Source of the DNA: Liopterus haemorrhoidalis
Lineage: Eukaryota; Arthropoda; Insecta; Coleoptera; Dytiscidae
Assembly (NCBI GenBank): GCA_963971575.1
Contig: OZ020611.1
Location: 19,194,092-19,258,091, forward strand
DNA: 64,000 bases
Direction: 5' to 3'
The notes under the pieces: generated by a model
The model's input: only the letters and a program-made list of their open reading frames with translations
What the model was told of the DNA's origin: nothing
Database searches by the model: none
Position numbers and translations under genes: made by a program
Shown: positions 20,350-31,267 of the stretch, piece after piece
How the letters are laid out: every line of letters begins with the position of its first letter
How positions within the stretch are numbered: the first letter of the stretch is position 1

Positions 20350-23250
20350 TAATAAGAAAACAAATATTTTTTTTTAATGATTTTTATTTTATTGGATTGA
20401 TTTACGGGAGTTACGAAGGGACAACCTAAAACTAAACTTTTGAAATATCTCATTTACTTTTGACTTAACAGCAAAAACGCACATGAGAAAAGCTGTTTAA
20501 AATAAAAATACAAATACATGTTATCCTATAAATTTTTCAATTGGTTAAGAAGCAGGGGAAGGGAGATGGGGGAGGTGCTAAAACTAAAATACTGGAAATA
20601 TCTCGCTTATTATTTACTTTACATCAACAATTTATAAAGATAATTTATAAAGACTTTGATTGAAGAACGATTATTTTCTGTTTAGTGTAGCTTCTGAATA
20701 TTTAGGGGGACAGAAGGAGCGCTACTTATAAACTTGAAATATCTCTTAATATTGACTTAACATTAAACATGTGTATAACAGAAGTTGTTACAATATCAAT
20801 AATATAAATAAATAAATAAACAAATCTTTTCTGTTTAATCTTCTTCTGTATATAGGTATATCATTTATAAAATTTTCTTATATACATATGTATATAAATA
20901 CATGACCTGACTGACTCATCAACGTTCAGCCCAAATCACTAGACCTAGAAACATGAAATTCGAGAAGTATATTTCCTCCATGTCGTAAGCGATCACTAAG
21001 AAGAGAATTTTCGAAATACGACCCCTAAGGGGCTGTTAAGTGATTTCAGGGATTCCTCAATATCTCTTAGGCCCAATGAGATATTGACTTAGTTTTTGCT
21101 TACAAAGGTTACACATACAAATGTTAAGAACTAAATTCAGGATTTTGTTCTAATCAACCCTTAAAGGGATAAATTTATTATGTATTCGGAGTGAATTATA
21201 GAACCCTTCGTATTTCCTATGTATGTTGAGTTATAACATTGTGTTTTGGCATATAGATGTCTTTTTAAAATCTTAGTAACTTTTTGACAGTTTTCTTTTA
21301 AATTTTCACGCCTAAAAGGGTAAATTGGTATTTTTTATTCAATAGAACGCCCCCTGGACATAGAAACATGAAATTCGTGGAGGAAGGAATGTTCCTTCCA
21401 TGATGTGAGCACCTATTAAGAAAGATTTTTTTTAAATTCGACCCCTAATGTGGTGAAATGTTTCTTTCACGGATTCTTCAATATCTCAGACCTATAATGA
21501 GATATCGACTTGGTTTTTGGTTACAAAGATTACCCATACACATGTACAAAAACGAGGTTCAGTATTTTGCTCTGATCAACCCATACAAGGCAAATCTAGA
21601 TTCAAGGATATTCATAAAACCCTTCAAGTGACCTGTTTCATTTCTTTTTGGCACATAGGCGTCTGTTTAAAATCGGTATATGTATTAAAACTCAAAAACG
21701 GATAAACCGATTTTAGTGCTATTTGCAACAGCGTATTCCAAATTTGTCTGGAAAGATTTTAAGCTATATATCATCGCGGTAAGACACCAGGTTTCCGATC
21801 AATTAAGAAATATTTAAACTATAAAAGATACACATATTCAAAATATACCTATATTAACGAATTTTGGGTTTAATATTGCAACAAAAATGTTCCCGAGGAT
21901 ATATATCACAATTTTCTTTATTTTCATTTTAGACGACAATTGTAACGTTAAATTCGCTATTGAACATTATTGTAACCCTCTAAAGCAATACGAAGAAAAC
22001 TTACTTCGGTGGCAAGAATATTTACTAACGAAAAAAAGTGCTCTGATCTATATAGGTACGATTTATAAATCAGGAATAATCACGAAGTAATTATAATAAA
22101 TATCATAAAAATTATAATAAATAATTTCGTAAGGTGCAACATAAAATGCTTTACGTGACTGGCGCTGCCTTTGGCAATGATTCTCACATGGGCATTTTCC
22201 TAGGTTAGCACATCGGGATACTTATACGTGTTGATATTAAATGTCTGTACTACCAATGTTTACAAAGAAATTCGTACTTAAATTATTTGTATAAGAAGCA
22301 CATATTAATACAATTGTAGATTAAAACAAATAAATATATTTGAATATAAAACGATTCGTAGCAACCAGTCTTGAACCGATTTCGAAATGGGCCAGATCTA
22401 AGCGGGCTACGACTACTTTATTTCGGTAGCGAAGCAGCGGGTACACTGCTAGTATTATAAATAAAAATCACTGAAGATGTGCAACTATATGCACGAAACG
22501 TATCTGTAATGTTTTAATTACTGTTTTAATGAATTGACGAATATACAAGATAGTGTTTTATTTATATATATATATATCCTATAATATAATACGCCTGTTT
22601 GTATGTTCGTATGTTCGGTATGTTCGACCGGTCGTTTCTTCATTCCCCGATAGAGGCGCGCATATGTTAATTATTTATGTCAAAATTGTTTAAAATATAT
22701 TGTTGATGCAATAATAGTGAATTTTCTACGAACACTTTTTATAATTATTATAAGATGCAATAATAGTGAATATTCTACGAACACTTTTTATAATAATTGA
22801 TAGAATTGTAAGAAATTATTGTTTATGTATTGGACAGTAGTGTGCTGTGAATTTTTGTTTTGAGTGTTGACATTAAATTAGTAAAAATGACAGTTGTGTT
22901 TTTCATTAAAAAATCACTTCACAATTATTAATTTAGTTGTGAAATACACGGATCGGTTTTTTTACGAAACAAAACACAGAAAAACGTTATCCTTCCGTGA
23001 TATTCGACATTTTTGATTAAAATTATTATTAGCAGAAAAATAATTATTTTAAAAAATATTTGATTTTGATGAAAGTAAGAAAAATGTGACTTTTTTTTCT
23101 TTATTATTATTTTTTTATTTCTACGATTTATAGGACAAGTTTTACAATATCCCACTGCAAACTCTATACAGATGGCAGCACATAACGACTACACTAAATA
23201 ATTCAAGAATTATCAGTGGCTCTAAAACAATGGTTTCTGTTTATTTATTC

Positions 23251-24720
23251 ACCTTAAAAGCACTATCTTAGGTTATGGTTGATAACTGTTTATTTTTTTT
23301 TATTTTTTATAAACCACCTAAAAATAAATTGTATTTTAACTGTTCTGTGCAGGGCTAGGGACAGTGATTCACCTTAAAAGTACTATCTTAGGTTATGGTT
23401 GATAACTGTTTTTTTTTTATAAACCACCTAAAAATAAATTGTATTTTAACGGTTCTGTGCAGGGCTAGGGACAGTGATTCACCTTAAAAGCACTATCTTA
23501 GGTTATGGTTGATAACTGTTTATTTTTTTTTATTTTTTATAAACCACCTAAAAATAAATTGTATTTTAACGGTTCTGTGCAGGGCTAGGGACAGTGATTC
23601 ACCTTAAAAGCACTATCTTAGGTTATGGTTGATAACTTTATTTATTTTTTATAAACCACCTAAAAATAAATTGTATTTTAACTGTTCTGTGCAGGTCTAG
23701 GGACAGTGATTCACCTTAAAAGCACTATCTTAGGTTATGGTTGATAACTGTTTATTTTATTTTTTTTATAAACCATCTAAAAATAAATTGTATTTTAACT
23801 GTTCTGTGCAGGGCTAGGGACAGTGATTCACCTTAAAAGCACTATCTTAGGTTATGGTTGATAACTTTATTTATTTTTTATAAACCACCTAAAAATAAAT
23901 TGTATTTTAACTGTTCTGTGCAGGGCTAGGGACAGTGATTCACCTTAAAAGCACTATCTTAGGTTATGGTTGATAACTGTTTATTGCTTTTTTATAAACC
24001 ACCTAAAAATAAATTGTATTTTAACTGTTCTGTGCAGGGCCAGGGACAGTGATTCACCTTAAAAGCACTATCTTAGGTTATGGTTGATAACTGTTTTTTT
24101 TTTATAAACCACCTAAAAATAAATTGTATTTTAACGGTTCTGTGCAGGGCTAGGGACAGTGATTCACCTTAAAAGCACTATCTTAGGTTATGGTTGATAA
24201 CTGTTTATTTTTTTTTATTTTTTATAAACCACCTAAAAATAAATTGTATTTTAACGGTTCTGTGCAGGGCTAGGGACAGTGATTCACCTTAAAAGCACTA
24301 TCTTAGGTTATGGTTGATAACTGTTTATTTTATTTTTTTTATAAACCATCTAAAAATAAATTGTATTTTAACTGTTCTGTGCAGGGCTAGGGACAGTGAT
24401 TCACCTTAAAAGCACTATCTTAGGTTATGGTTGATAACTTTATTTATTTTTTATAAACCACCTAAAAATAAATTGTATTTTAACTGTTCTGTGCAGGGCT
24501 AGGGACAGTGATTCACCTTAAAAGCACTATCTTAGGTTATGGTTGATAACTGTTTATTGCTTTTTTATAAACCACCTAAAAATAAATTGTATTTTAACTG
24601 TTCTGTGCAGGGCCAGGGACAGTGATTCACCTTAAAAGCACTATCTTAGGTTATGGTTGATAACTGTTTTTTTTTTTTTTATAAACCACCTAAAAATAAA
24701 TTGTGTTTTAAAAGTTCTGC
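23251..24720 (+). repeat. Satellite of about 115 bp, 13 units, with higher-order period
   Basis: ACCTTAAAAGCACTATC starts units at 23251, 23371, 23481, 23601, 23713, 23830, 23942, 24057, 24166, 24286, 24403, 24515 and 24629. Each unit ends with GTGCAGGGCTAGGGACAGTG. Length differences lie mainly in the T-rich spacer after GATAACT. Spacer variants repeat in blocks of five units (573, 573, 573 and 572 bp apart), so there is a higher-order structure. Confidence 0.95.
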
Positions 24721-25125
24721 ACAGTCCCACCTGTTTAGAATCTCTGTATATTGAACAAACGACGTGTGTGTGACGCATGCGCAGTGTTCAGTGGGATATT
24801 GTAAATCTACCCCCTGATTTGAGATATAGTGTAAGTACGCTTTTTTCCGTGTGCCCTTTTTGCCGTGTGTGTATTTTTTCATGTGTGCTTTTTTCCGTGT
24901 GCGTATTAATCCGTGTGCGTTTTTTCCGTGTGCGTATGTTTATATTATATAAGAAAATGGTAAATTAATTTTAATAAATATATTTTAAATTTAACGTCTC
25001 AAATCATTTTTAGTTTTAACATTATAAATATAATGCACTGACTGAAAATGAATCGTTTTCCCATCTTAAAAAGTTAATGAATTAATAATTCGGAATAATG
25101 CTCATTATTTGTCCAGTTTTTAATA

Positions 25126-25221
25126 ATGGGCGAAGAGTTGATTCAATTTGAATTGGATGAAGTTAGGCGTATGGCTAGAGAAAGAAGTCTGAGGTGTCGA
25201 GCAAGTTCCACATTAAGGTAA
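25126..25221 (+). other. Short open frame near the Helitron 3' end
   Basis: ATG starts a 31-codon frame, MGEELIQFELDEVRRMARER and on to SSTLR, rich in Arg and Glu, ending 35 bases before the CTAG terminus. I do not recognise it; it may be the start of a decayed transposon protein or chance. Confidence 0.2.
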
Positions 25222-25259
25222 TGATTTGTTTGCCAACACAGTTGGCAACAGGTGCACTA

Positions 25260-25371
<112 letters not shown>

Positions 25372-26263
25372 CAGATGTATTCAACATGTATTTCAGCTTT
25401 TCTTCAATATATTAATCATGTACGTACAGACAAATGTAAACTTCGTAATATGTCTAGCATAAAAATAAATATTATTATTATTATTATTATTACTAATATT
25501 TAAGATTTTCTACTAACTTTGTGACGTAAATCCTCTGGTAATGCTTACAAATGAAACACACTAACTCAATTTAAATCTTTTCAGTGTATAACCTCAGGGA
25601 ATTTCACTTCCCAGGATAAGAATAAAATATAATTTAATGTGTTTCTGAACCAAGGATTTATTTTATTTCATCACAATATTACTTATTTGGTTTCACCAGT
25701 TAACTCGCAACTTACTTGAAAATTCTAAGTACGACATCACAGGTTCAAAAAAAATGTATTAAACGAAATAAATATTTTTCAAAAATTTTGTGGAGTATCA
25801 AATGAAAAATCTTAATGCGCTAGTAAATCATAAAAAAATTGTTTTTGAAAAATCAAATTTTATATTGAATTTTCGTCATAATTTTTATTTGTCTCATCTT
25901 TTGTGGTCTAAAAATCTAAAAAAAATCTTAACAATGTGTGTTTATAGGAACCGGAATAGTTCAACGGGAATTGTTGATTGGATTAATTTTTAAGGAATCG
26001 TAAATTAAGGAACGAGAAGTAGTTTTTTTAAATGTCTTTATTACAATACGATTTTTTTTTTTAAATATGCAAAAAGAAAACTTTTGTTGCGCACCCTAAA
26101 ACCAAGTACTGAAAAAAATTTCGGAGTAAAGTATAGTACAGTAATAATATACATTTTTTTTTAGATGTTTAACTGGAAAAGTTGTATTTTAGTCCTTAGA
26201 TGGAATCACATGGTTTATTTTTTCAAAGTTTATAGAATTTCGTGATTTTTAATATGTAACTAC
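25372..26263. other. AT-rich stretch with a decayed family A-like relic
   Basis: An ATT microsatellite lies at about 25470-25492. From 25780 to 26110 the words GTATCAAATGAAA, GGAACCGGAATAGTTCAACG and TTAAGGAACGAGAAG resemble the middle of family A, strongly diverged. No gene. Confidence 0.5.
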
Positions 26264-26377
26264 CAGTGGTGGTGCTAGTGGGGGATCTGCTCCCCCCCCC
26301 CCCAAGCTAGAAGAAAACAATGTAGCAGTGAGGACCTTTTTTTTAAGATCTTCACTTGTATTTTAGTAGTGAAGACC

Positions 26378-26897
26378 TTTTTAGGGTTTTGTAGGTAAGA
26401 CCAAAAAACCCCAGTCGTTTTGTCGTCTGTCTGTTCTGTAAAAATTGTAGCCAAACGGTTAAACCTAGAGAGTTGAAATTTGGCATTCTTATACAACTCT
26501 TTGATCCGTACATAAGACAAATACTAAAACATTTAAAAATATATCCCCCTAAAAATATTAACAAACGTGCTCACCAATTTTTTTTTTTTTTTAATTCTTA
26601 GTAGGGTATCAAATGAAAGCCCTTAATATGTGGATTAACGATCAAAATTTTATTTTTGCAAAAAAATTTATTTTGATGCGATTTTTACAAAAGTTATAGT
26701 TATGTAACATACTATACTAGAAGGCGTATCCTAGTCTAAAATGGTTATCTTATTTTGTTTAATAGTTCGTTTATAGTTTATTTAATTTATAGTTCGAATT
26801 GTTGGAATTATATTTTCATTATATGATTTGTAGGTATGACCAAAAAACCCTTATACCGTCGTTTTGTCGTCTGTCTGTCTGTTCGGTAAAAATTGTG
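26378..26897 (+). repeat. Repeat family A, copy 3, 5' part (internally deleted and re-started)
   Basis: Starts TTTTTAGGGTTTTGTAGG, has a short CTGT tract and GCCAAACGGTTAAACCTAG, then a shortened middle with a decayed tRNA-like region (about 26724-26775). A second family A start (TTTGTAGGTATGACC, 26828) leads to 26897, where the LINE begins. The 3' part of a copy resumes at 30722. Confidence 0.8.
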
Positions 26898-27650
26898 TCA
26901 ATATGTGTCATGTATATGTGTCAACATAATGAAATAAAAAAACTACAGTCATTAATCTCGACCGCAACACCTAAGCCAAAACGCCCTTCTTCTTCTCTGC
27001 ACAACTCTAATGTCACAAGAAAACGGAGGATCCTAATGGTAGCTGACAGTCAAGGGCGCCATTGCGGCTCAATTCTTCAAGATGCGTTGGACAAACGTTC
27101 CTTTGAATCGCTTGTTTATACGCTCCCCAATGCTGATTTTGAAAAAGTTGCCAACACCGCACATGAATTAAGTCATGACTTTGATAAAGAAGATTTTGTG
27201 ATCTTACTAGCAGGTTCGAACAATGCACTTCAAAATAGTACCATCTCCACTGACTTCCTAACATCTTTCAAATCTATGACAAGAAATACAAATTTAATTA
27301 TAATCACAACACCGTTCTGGAAAAATCGACATAGCTTCAATTCTTTAGTACTCCAGAACCTCACTCTGTACGCAGCTTTCAAGAAATCGACAGAATTAAT
27401 TAATACCTGCTCCATCCTTAACCAAACCGACTTTACAAGTCATGGTCTTCACCTTAATCTAAAAGAAAAAGAAAAGATTATTAATTTTATCAAGTACAGA
27501 TTTTTACTACCGTTCTTAACATCAAATCACACTGAAGCTGAGACCTCGCCAAACATTCAAAAATCCGTTTTGAACATTAAGGATACAGCACTCATACCAG
27601 CATCTATGCCGATTGCAGAGTCTCAAACCACACAGTTTTTTCGTGTCTGA
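26898..27650 (+). CDS. LINE ORF1 protein with SGNH/GDSL-like esterase domain (5' truncated)
   Basis: The open frame runs in from upstream repeat sequence, so the true N-terminus is lost; I count only the LINE part. After a basic, Ser-rich stretch (PKPKRPSSSLHNSN) comes an SGNH-hydrolase-like fold: RRILMVADSQGRH (block I, candidate nucleophile Ser in ADSQ), VILLAGSNNAL (block III, G-x-N), NLIIITTPFW, and TSHGLHLN near the end (candidate Asp/His block V). Esterase domains are known in ORF1 proteins of CR1-type LINEs and are thought to help RNA or membrane handling; the substrate is unknown. The frame ends TGA at 27648-27650, overlapping ORF2 by 38 bases. Any RNA-binding or coiled-coil part would have been further 5'. 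Confidence 0.72.
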   Translation, partial: SICVMYMCQHNEIKKLQSLISTATPKPKRPSSSLHNSNVTRKRRILMVADSQGRHCGSILQDALDKRSFESLVYTLPNADFEKVANTAHELSHDFDKEDFVILLAGSNNALQNSTISTDFLTSFKSMTRNTNLIIITTPFWKNRHSFNSLVLQNLTLYAAFKKSTELINTCSILNQTDFTSHGLHLNLKEKEKIINFIKYRFLLPFLTSNHTEAETSPNIQKSVLNIKDTALIPASMPIAESQTTQFFRV

Positions 27651-30438
27651 AGAAGAAGAAGAAAAAACAAGCCACAATAAATTCAAGCTATTGTGTCTCA
27701 ATATTCAGTCCATTAGGAAAAAGAACAATGTATTAGAAGCCCTTCTTATTCATGAAAACGTAGATATAGTTTGTCTCAGCGAACTTTGGTTGAACGAGAT
27801 TGAAATGGACGAATTCTGTGTAACCAACTATACACTCGCATCTTGTTATGCCAGAAAATGCATGATACACGGTGGAGTCTTAATAGTAGTGAAAAATAAT
27901 TTTTTGTTCCAACCACTTTTAAACATAAATAAATTTAACATCGAGTTCCATTGCGAAATATCAGCCGTCCTCATAAAGGAAGGCGATATTATAATAGTAA
28001 ATTTATATCGTTCCCCTAATGGAGATTTAGACATTTTTCTAAATAACCTACAATTAATTTTAAATAATATTAACTTTAAGATAAATGTCATCATCTGCGG
28101 TGACTTTAACGTCCATTTCAATCTTGAAACACCAGAAGCTTCCAAAGTTACGGATTTGTTCAAAACATTTAATTTTTTAACCTGTGTAGATTTCAACACT
28201 AGGGGCAATAATAGACTAGATAATGTATTTTATAAATTTAAAACAACTGATTCTGTAGCATCTGCTAGAAAGGTGATAACAACCTTTTCGGACCATGATG
28301 GTATTTATTTTAATTTTTCGTTTCCAAATTTGCCCTTAAAAAATAACTATCTTGACACTAAAACTGTAAGACCTATTACTATGCAAGGAAAATACGACTT
28401 GCATAAAATTCTTGATTCTGTAGACTGGACTGTGTTAAATAACGTCAATGACGGAAACAAAGCTTTCAGCGTATTTTTCGATATGTTTTTAAAAGCTTAT
28501 GAAAAAAGTTTCCCAGTAAGAACTCTAAAACCCACAAAACACAACGAATATGGTTTAAAAATAAACTGGTTTAACAATAATATTAAATTAATGAGAGACA
28601 AACTCATACGCCTAGAAAATTGCTACAGACTAACTCCTAATGAAACAACCCGTACCTGCAGAAACATGTTTCGTGCCGAATATCGTCTAACCATAAAATC
28701 AGCTAAAATTAATGCCAACTCCCATTATATATCTTCATCAACAAATACATCAAAAGCAACTTGGCAAGTCCTAAACAGTAATAGATGTGCTAGGGTCTCT
28801 AGGATTAATACCTCTATATCAGCGAATGATTTCAATACTTACTTTACCAGTATTGCCAATGAACTGGTTGATTCTTTGCCCCCTTCAAATATTCTACCTC
28901 TTACTTTTTTAAATGATTTTACATATCCATCTATTTTTACTTTCACTGAGGTGAGTTACAATACAGTTAGAAATATCATTGATTCCTTGAAAAATAGCAA
29001 GTCAAAAGATACCTACGGAATAAATGTTGATGTTGTGAAATCAATAAAAAACACAATTATAATACACCTCACAAATGTTTTAAATTGCTGTATTAAATCT
29101 AACACTTTTCCGAATACTCAAAAAGTAGCTTCAGTAATACCCATACATAAAAATGGTGATCTACATGAATTAAATAATTACAGACCTATATCCCTTTTGC
29201 CAATTTTCTCCAAAATATTAGAAAAAATCATGTCCAATCAAGTCATTACTCATTTTGAAAAACACAAACTATTTAATGAGTCACAGTTTGGTTTCCTCCC
29301 TAACTTATCGACAGGGGATGCAATTCTTAACTTAATTGCCGAAGCTACTAAAAGTTTAGAGGCTGGTGAATACTGTCTTTCGACTTTCCTAGATTTATCG
29401 AAAGCCTTTGACTGTGTTTCCCACCCTATCCTTTTAAATAAGTTGGAAAGATATGGTTTTGATGAAGGCAGTTGCGCTTTCGTAAAATCTTATCTCTCTA
29501 ACAGAAAACAGTATGTAGCTATTAATAATATAAAATCTGATCCTCTTCCAGTAAATATCGGTGTTCCTCAGGGTTCCGTTCTAGGCCCGTTATTATTTCT
29601 AATTTTTATTAATGATTTTCCCCTATCAATAAAGAGCAAAAGCATCCTCTACGCTGATGATACTACATTAATTGTTAGATCTAACGACCTAGATAAAGCA
29701 CTGTCTAGGAGTAACGAATTTCTAAGTCAAGCCAAAATGTGGTTTAATGCAAATGGACTATTACTAAATGAAAATAAAACTCAGCAGCTAGTAACAACCT
29801 TTAAACATCACAATTTCAATAACCCACTTTCCGTTAAATTCTTAGGTATCCATGTTGATCCCACTCTCCAATGGGATCAGCATGTAACCCATCTCTCCAA
29901 TAAATTATGTAGTATCATATATCTATTTAGAAATTTAGCGAATTCGGTATCTGAACATGTTATGCGGATAGTTTATTTCTCACTTTTCCAATCTCAGATC
30001 GCTTATGCACTATTAGCATGGGGCCATTCGCCCGCTGCAGAAAGAATTTTCTCCTTGCAACGCAGAGCGCTCAGAGTCATTGCTGGTTTATCCTATAGAG
30101 CCGACTGCAGGTCATACTTCACAAAATTAAAAATCATGACTTTACCCTCACTATATATATATTATTGCCTCTTGTTAGCTTTTAAAAACTTAACCGAATG
30201 TGATACTTTTGAACAAATCTATAATTATAATACAAGAAATAAAAATAAGATTTATCCACCATTTTTAAGATTGACTAAATCTAAAAATAGCACTAACTAT
30301 TATTCTTATAAATTTATTAACGTATTGCCAGACTCCTTCAAATCCAATAGTTTTAACTCTTTTAAAAATACCATCAAAATTTTCCTTATCAACCATGCTT
30401 TTTATTCTATAAATGAATTTTTACAACATAAATTCTGA
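27613..30438 (+). CDS. LINE ORF2: endonuclease-reverse transcriptase, intact
   Basis: A 941-codon open frame, near the usual length for CR1/L2-type ORF2. An apurinic-like endonuclease lies at about residues 20-240: LLCLNIQSIRKK, CLSELW, NLYRSP, CGDFNVHF, NRLDNVF and FSDHDG, with its acidic and His residues visible. The reverse transcriptase (about 480-800) has NNYRPISLLP, FLDLSKAFDCVSHP (motif A Asp), IGVPQGSVLGPLL (motif B), ILYADDTTLI (catalytic Asp pair near residue 680) and FLGIHVDP. The C-terminus ends YSINEFLQHKF. It nicks the target and copies element RNA there. No ATG lies before the endonuclease, so translation probably depends on frameshifting or coupled re-initiation at the ORF1 end. 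No internal stop is seen. Confidence 0.93.
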   Translation: MQSLKPHSFFVSEEEEEKTSHNKFKLLCLNIQSIRKKNNVLEALLIHENVDIVCLSELWLNEIEMDEFCVTNYTLASCYARKCMIHGGVLIVVKNNFLFQPLLNINKFNIEFHCEISAVLIKEGDIIIVNLYRSPNGDLDIFLNNLQLILNNINFKINVIICGDFNVHFNLETPEASKVTDLFKTFNFLTCVDFNTRGNNRLDNVFYKFKTTDSVASARKVITTFSDHDGIYFNFSFPNLPLKNNYLDTKTVRPITMQGKYDLHKILDSVDWTVLNNVNDGNKAFSVFFDMFLKAYEKSFPVRTLKPTKHNEYGLKINWFNNNIKLMRDKLIRLENCYRLTPNETTRTCRNMFRAEYRLTIKSAKINANSHYISSSTNTSKATWQVLNSNRCARVSRINTSISANDFNTYFTSIANELVDSLPPSNILPLTFLNDFTYPSIFTFTEVSYNTVRNIIDSLKNSKSKDTYGINVDVVKSIKNTIIIHLTNVLNCCIKSNTFPNTQKVASVIPIHKNGDLHELNNYRPISLLPIFSKILEKIMSNQVITHFEKHKLFNESQFGFLPNLSTGDAILNLIAEATKSLEAGEYCLSTFLDLSKAFDCVSHPILLNKLERYGFDEGSCAFVKSYLSNRKQYVAINNIKSDPLPVNIGVPQGSVLGPLLFLIFINDFPLSIKSKSILYADDTTLIVRSNDLDKALSRSNEFLSQAKMWFNANGLLLNENKTQQLVTTFKHHNFNNPLSVKFLGIHVDPTLQWDQHVTHLSNKLCSIIYLFRNLANSVSEHVMRIVYFSLFQSQIAYALLAWGHSPAAERIFSLQRRALRVIAGLSYRADCRSYFTKLKIMTLPSLYIYYCLLLAFKNLTECDTFEQIYNYNTRNKNKIYPPFLRLTKSKNSTNYYSYKFINVLPDSFKSNSFNSFKNTIKIFLINHAFYSINEFLQHKF

Positions 30439-30675
30439 ATTATTTTTATTGCTTTTAAAATTGTAGTTGATGCTATTTTGAATTATTTTGTCTAATTCTT
30501 TATTTTATTTTTATTTTCATTCCCTAAGTACATAATTTCTACCAAACAAAATGTTTCATATTGTATATGTACATATTGTTTGCCATATTGTTTTCTGTAC
30601 ATTTTATTAAATATTACATTCACGATTGTACTGACTGACTTAAAACAAATATTATTGTAATTTTGTCAATAAACA

Positions 30676-30677
<2 letters not shown>

Positions 30678-30721
<44 letters not shown>
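30678..30721. repeat. ATT microsatellite tail of the LINE
   Basis: About fifteen ATT/TTA units ending the LINE 3' UTR after AATAAACA. The LINE fragments at 33747 and 53787 end in the same kind of repeat. Confidence 0.95.
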
Positions 30722-30722
<1 letters not shown>

Positions 30723-31088
30723 GTATACGAAACCAGACAGGCGGAGCATATGACTTAAAACAACCAATGGAAGCAAAAGGCGCAATTTTCAAAATCTTAA
30801 TGAATCTTGCTATATAAAAAAATACTGCACATATTTATTAACCTAAATAATGGTATTAGGTATTCGAATTAATATTAACCAAAAAAAATTTTAACATAAA
30901 TTTTGTTTTTAAAGTTCTTAGATTAACAGACGATAAATTATTTTAAAAATAAAAATATCATTCATTTTGCCGTTATTACTACAAAGCAAAATTTGTCCTA
31001 CACACTCAGCATGCCGCCTTCACTTATTATATACCTGCGAAACCCTGCAATGTGTGTAGAAAATTCATACTTCACATCAATTTTATTT
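30722..31088 (+). repeat. Repeat family A, copy 3, 3' part
   Basis: Resumes at TGTATACGAAACCAGACAGG, then CAACCAATGGAAGC, ATACTGCACATATTTA, and the 3' end ACTTCACATCAATTTTA. An extra piece (about 30910-31010) looks like family A middle sequence and may mark a rearrangement. Confidence 0.8.
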
Positions 31089-31267
31089 AGGTCATCACTC
31101 GTAGTTTAAGAGGTGAAGACTTTTTTTTTTTAGTTCATCACTTATATGAACTTTCATCTATTTTCATGTGTATTTAATAATGTGTATAAAATAAAAAATG
31201 ATGCCCTCCTCAAATATTTCCTGCCCCCCCCCCCCCAGAATTTAAGAGCTAGCACCGCCACTGGTAC

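Larger units (their letters stand above)
18065..22452 (+). mobile_element. Helitron-like element with internal repeat array
   Basis: The 5' end reads TCTATATATATAAAAGCAAG followed by CTGACTGACTGACTC and CGCTGGGCCTAGGAACTTG. The 3' end is GCGAAGCAGCGGGTACACTG then CTAG with T after it (22449-22453). It holds roughly six copies of a 280-300-bp unit, interrupted by another Helitron-like 5' segment (19188) and a pogo MITE. No Rep or helicase frame is visible, so it is non-autonomous. Confidence 0.65.
26898..30721 (+). mobile_element. CR1/L2-like non-LTR retrotransposon, 5' truncated
   Basis: Inserted into family A: the 5' junction is in its CTGT region and the 3' end is an ATT-repeat tail (about 30678-30721), after which family A resumes at TGTATACGAAACCAG. 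It carries the end of an SGNH-type ORF1 and a full ORF2 with endonuclease and reverse transcriptase. Microsatellite tails instead of poly-A are typical of CR1/L2-type elements. The intact ORF2 suggests recent insertion, though the 5' promoter is missing. Confidence 0.9.
26264..31263. mobile_element. hAT-like outer element of a three-level nest (5.0 kb)
   Basis: Left end CAGTGGTGGTGCTAG; the inverted right end is CAGTGGCGGTGCTAG. Each is followed inward by a run of C or G. Flanks GTAACTAC (26256-26263) and GTACCCAC (31264-31271) agree at 6 of 8 bases, fitting an aged hAT duplication. Its own sequence is only a few hundred bases; the rest is family A and a LINE inserted into it. Confidence 0.7.

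Noticed and set aside
19923..20453. 176-codon minus-strand frame and 86-codon plus-strand frame
   Set aside because: Both lie mostly within the pogo MITE and cross or ignore its boundary; no transposase motif is seen.
23251..24720. CRISPR-like array
   Set aside because: Units are contiguous 109-120-bp repeats without unique spacers, in a eukaryotic Helitron.
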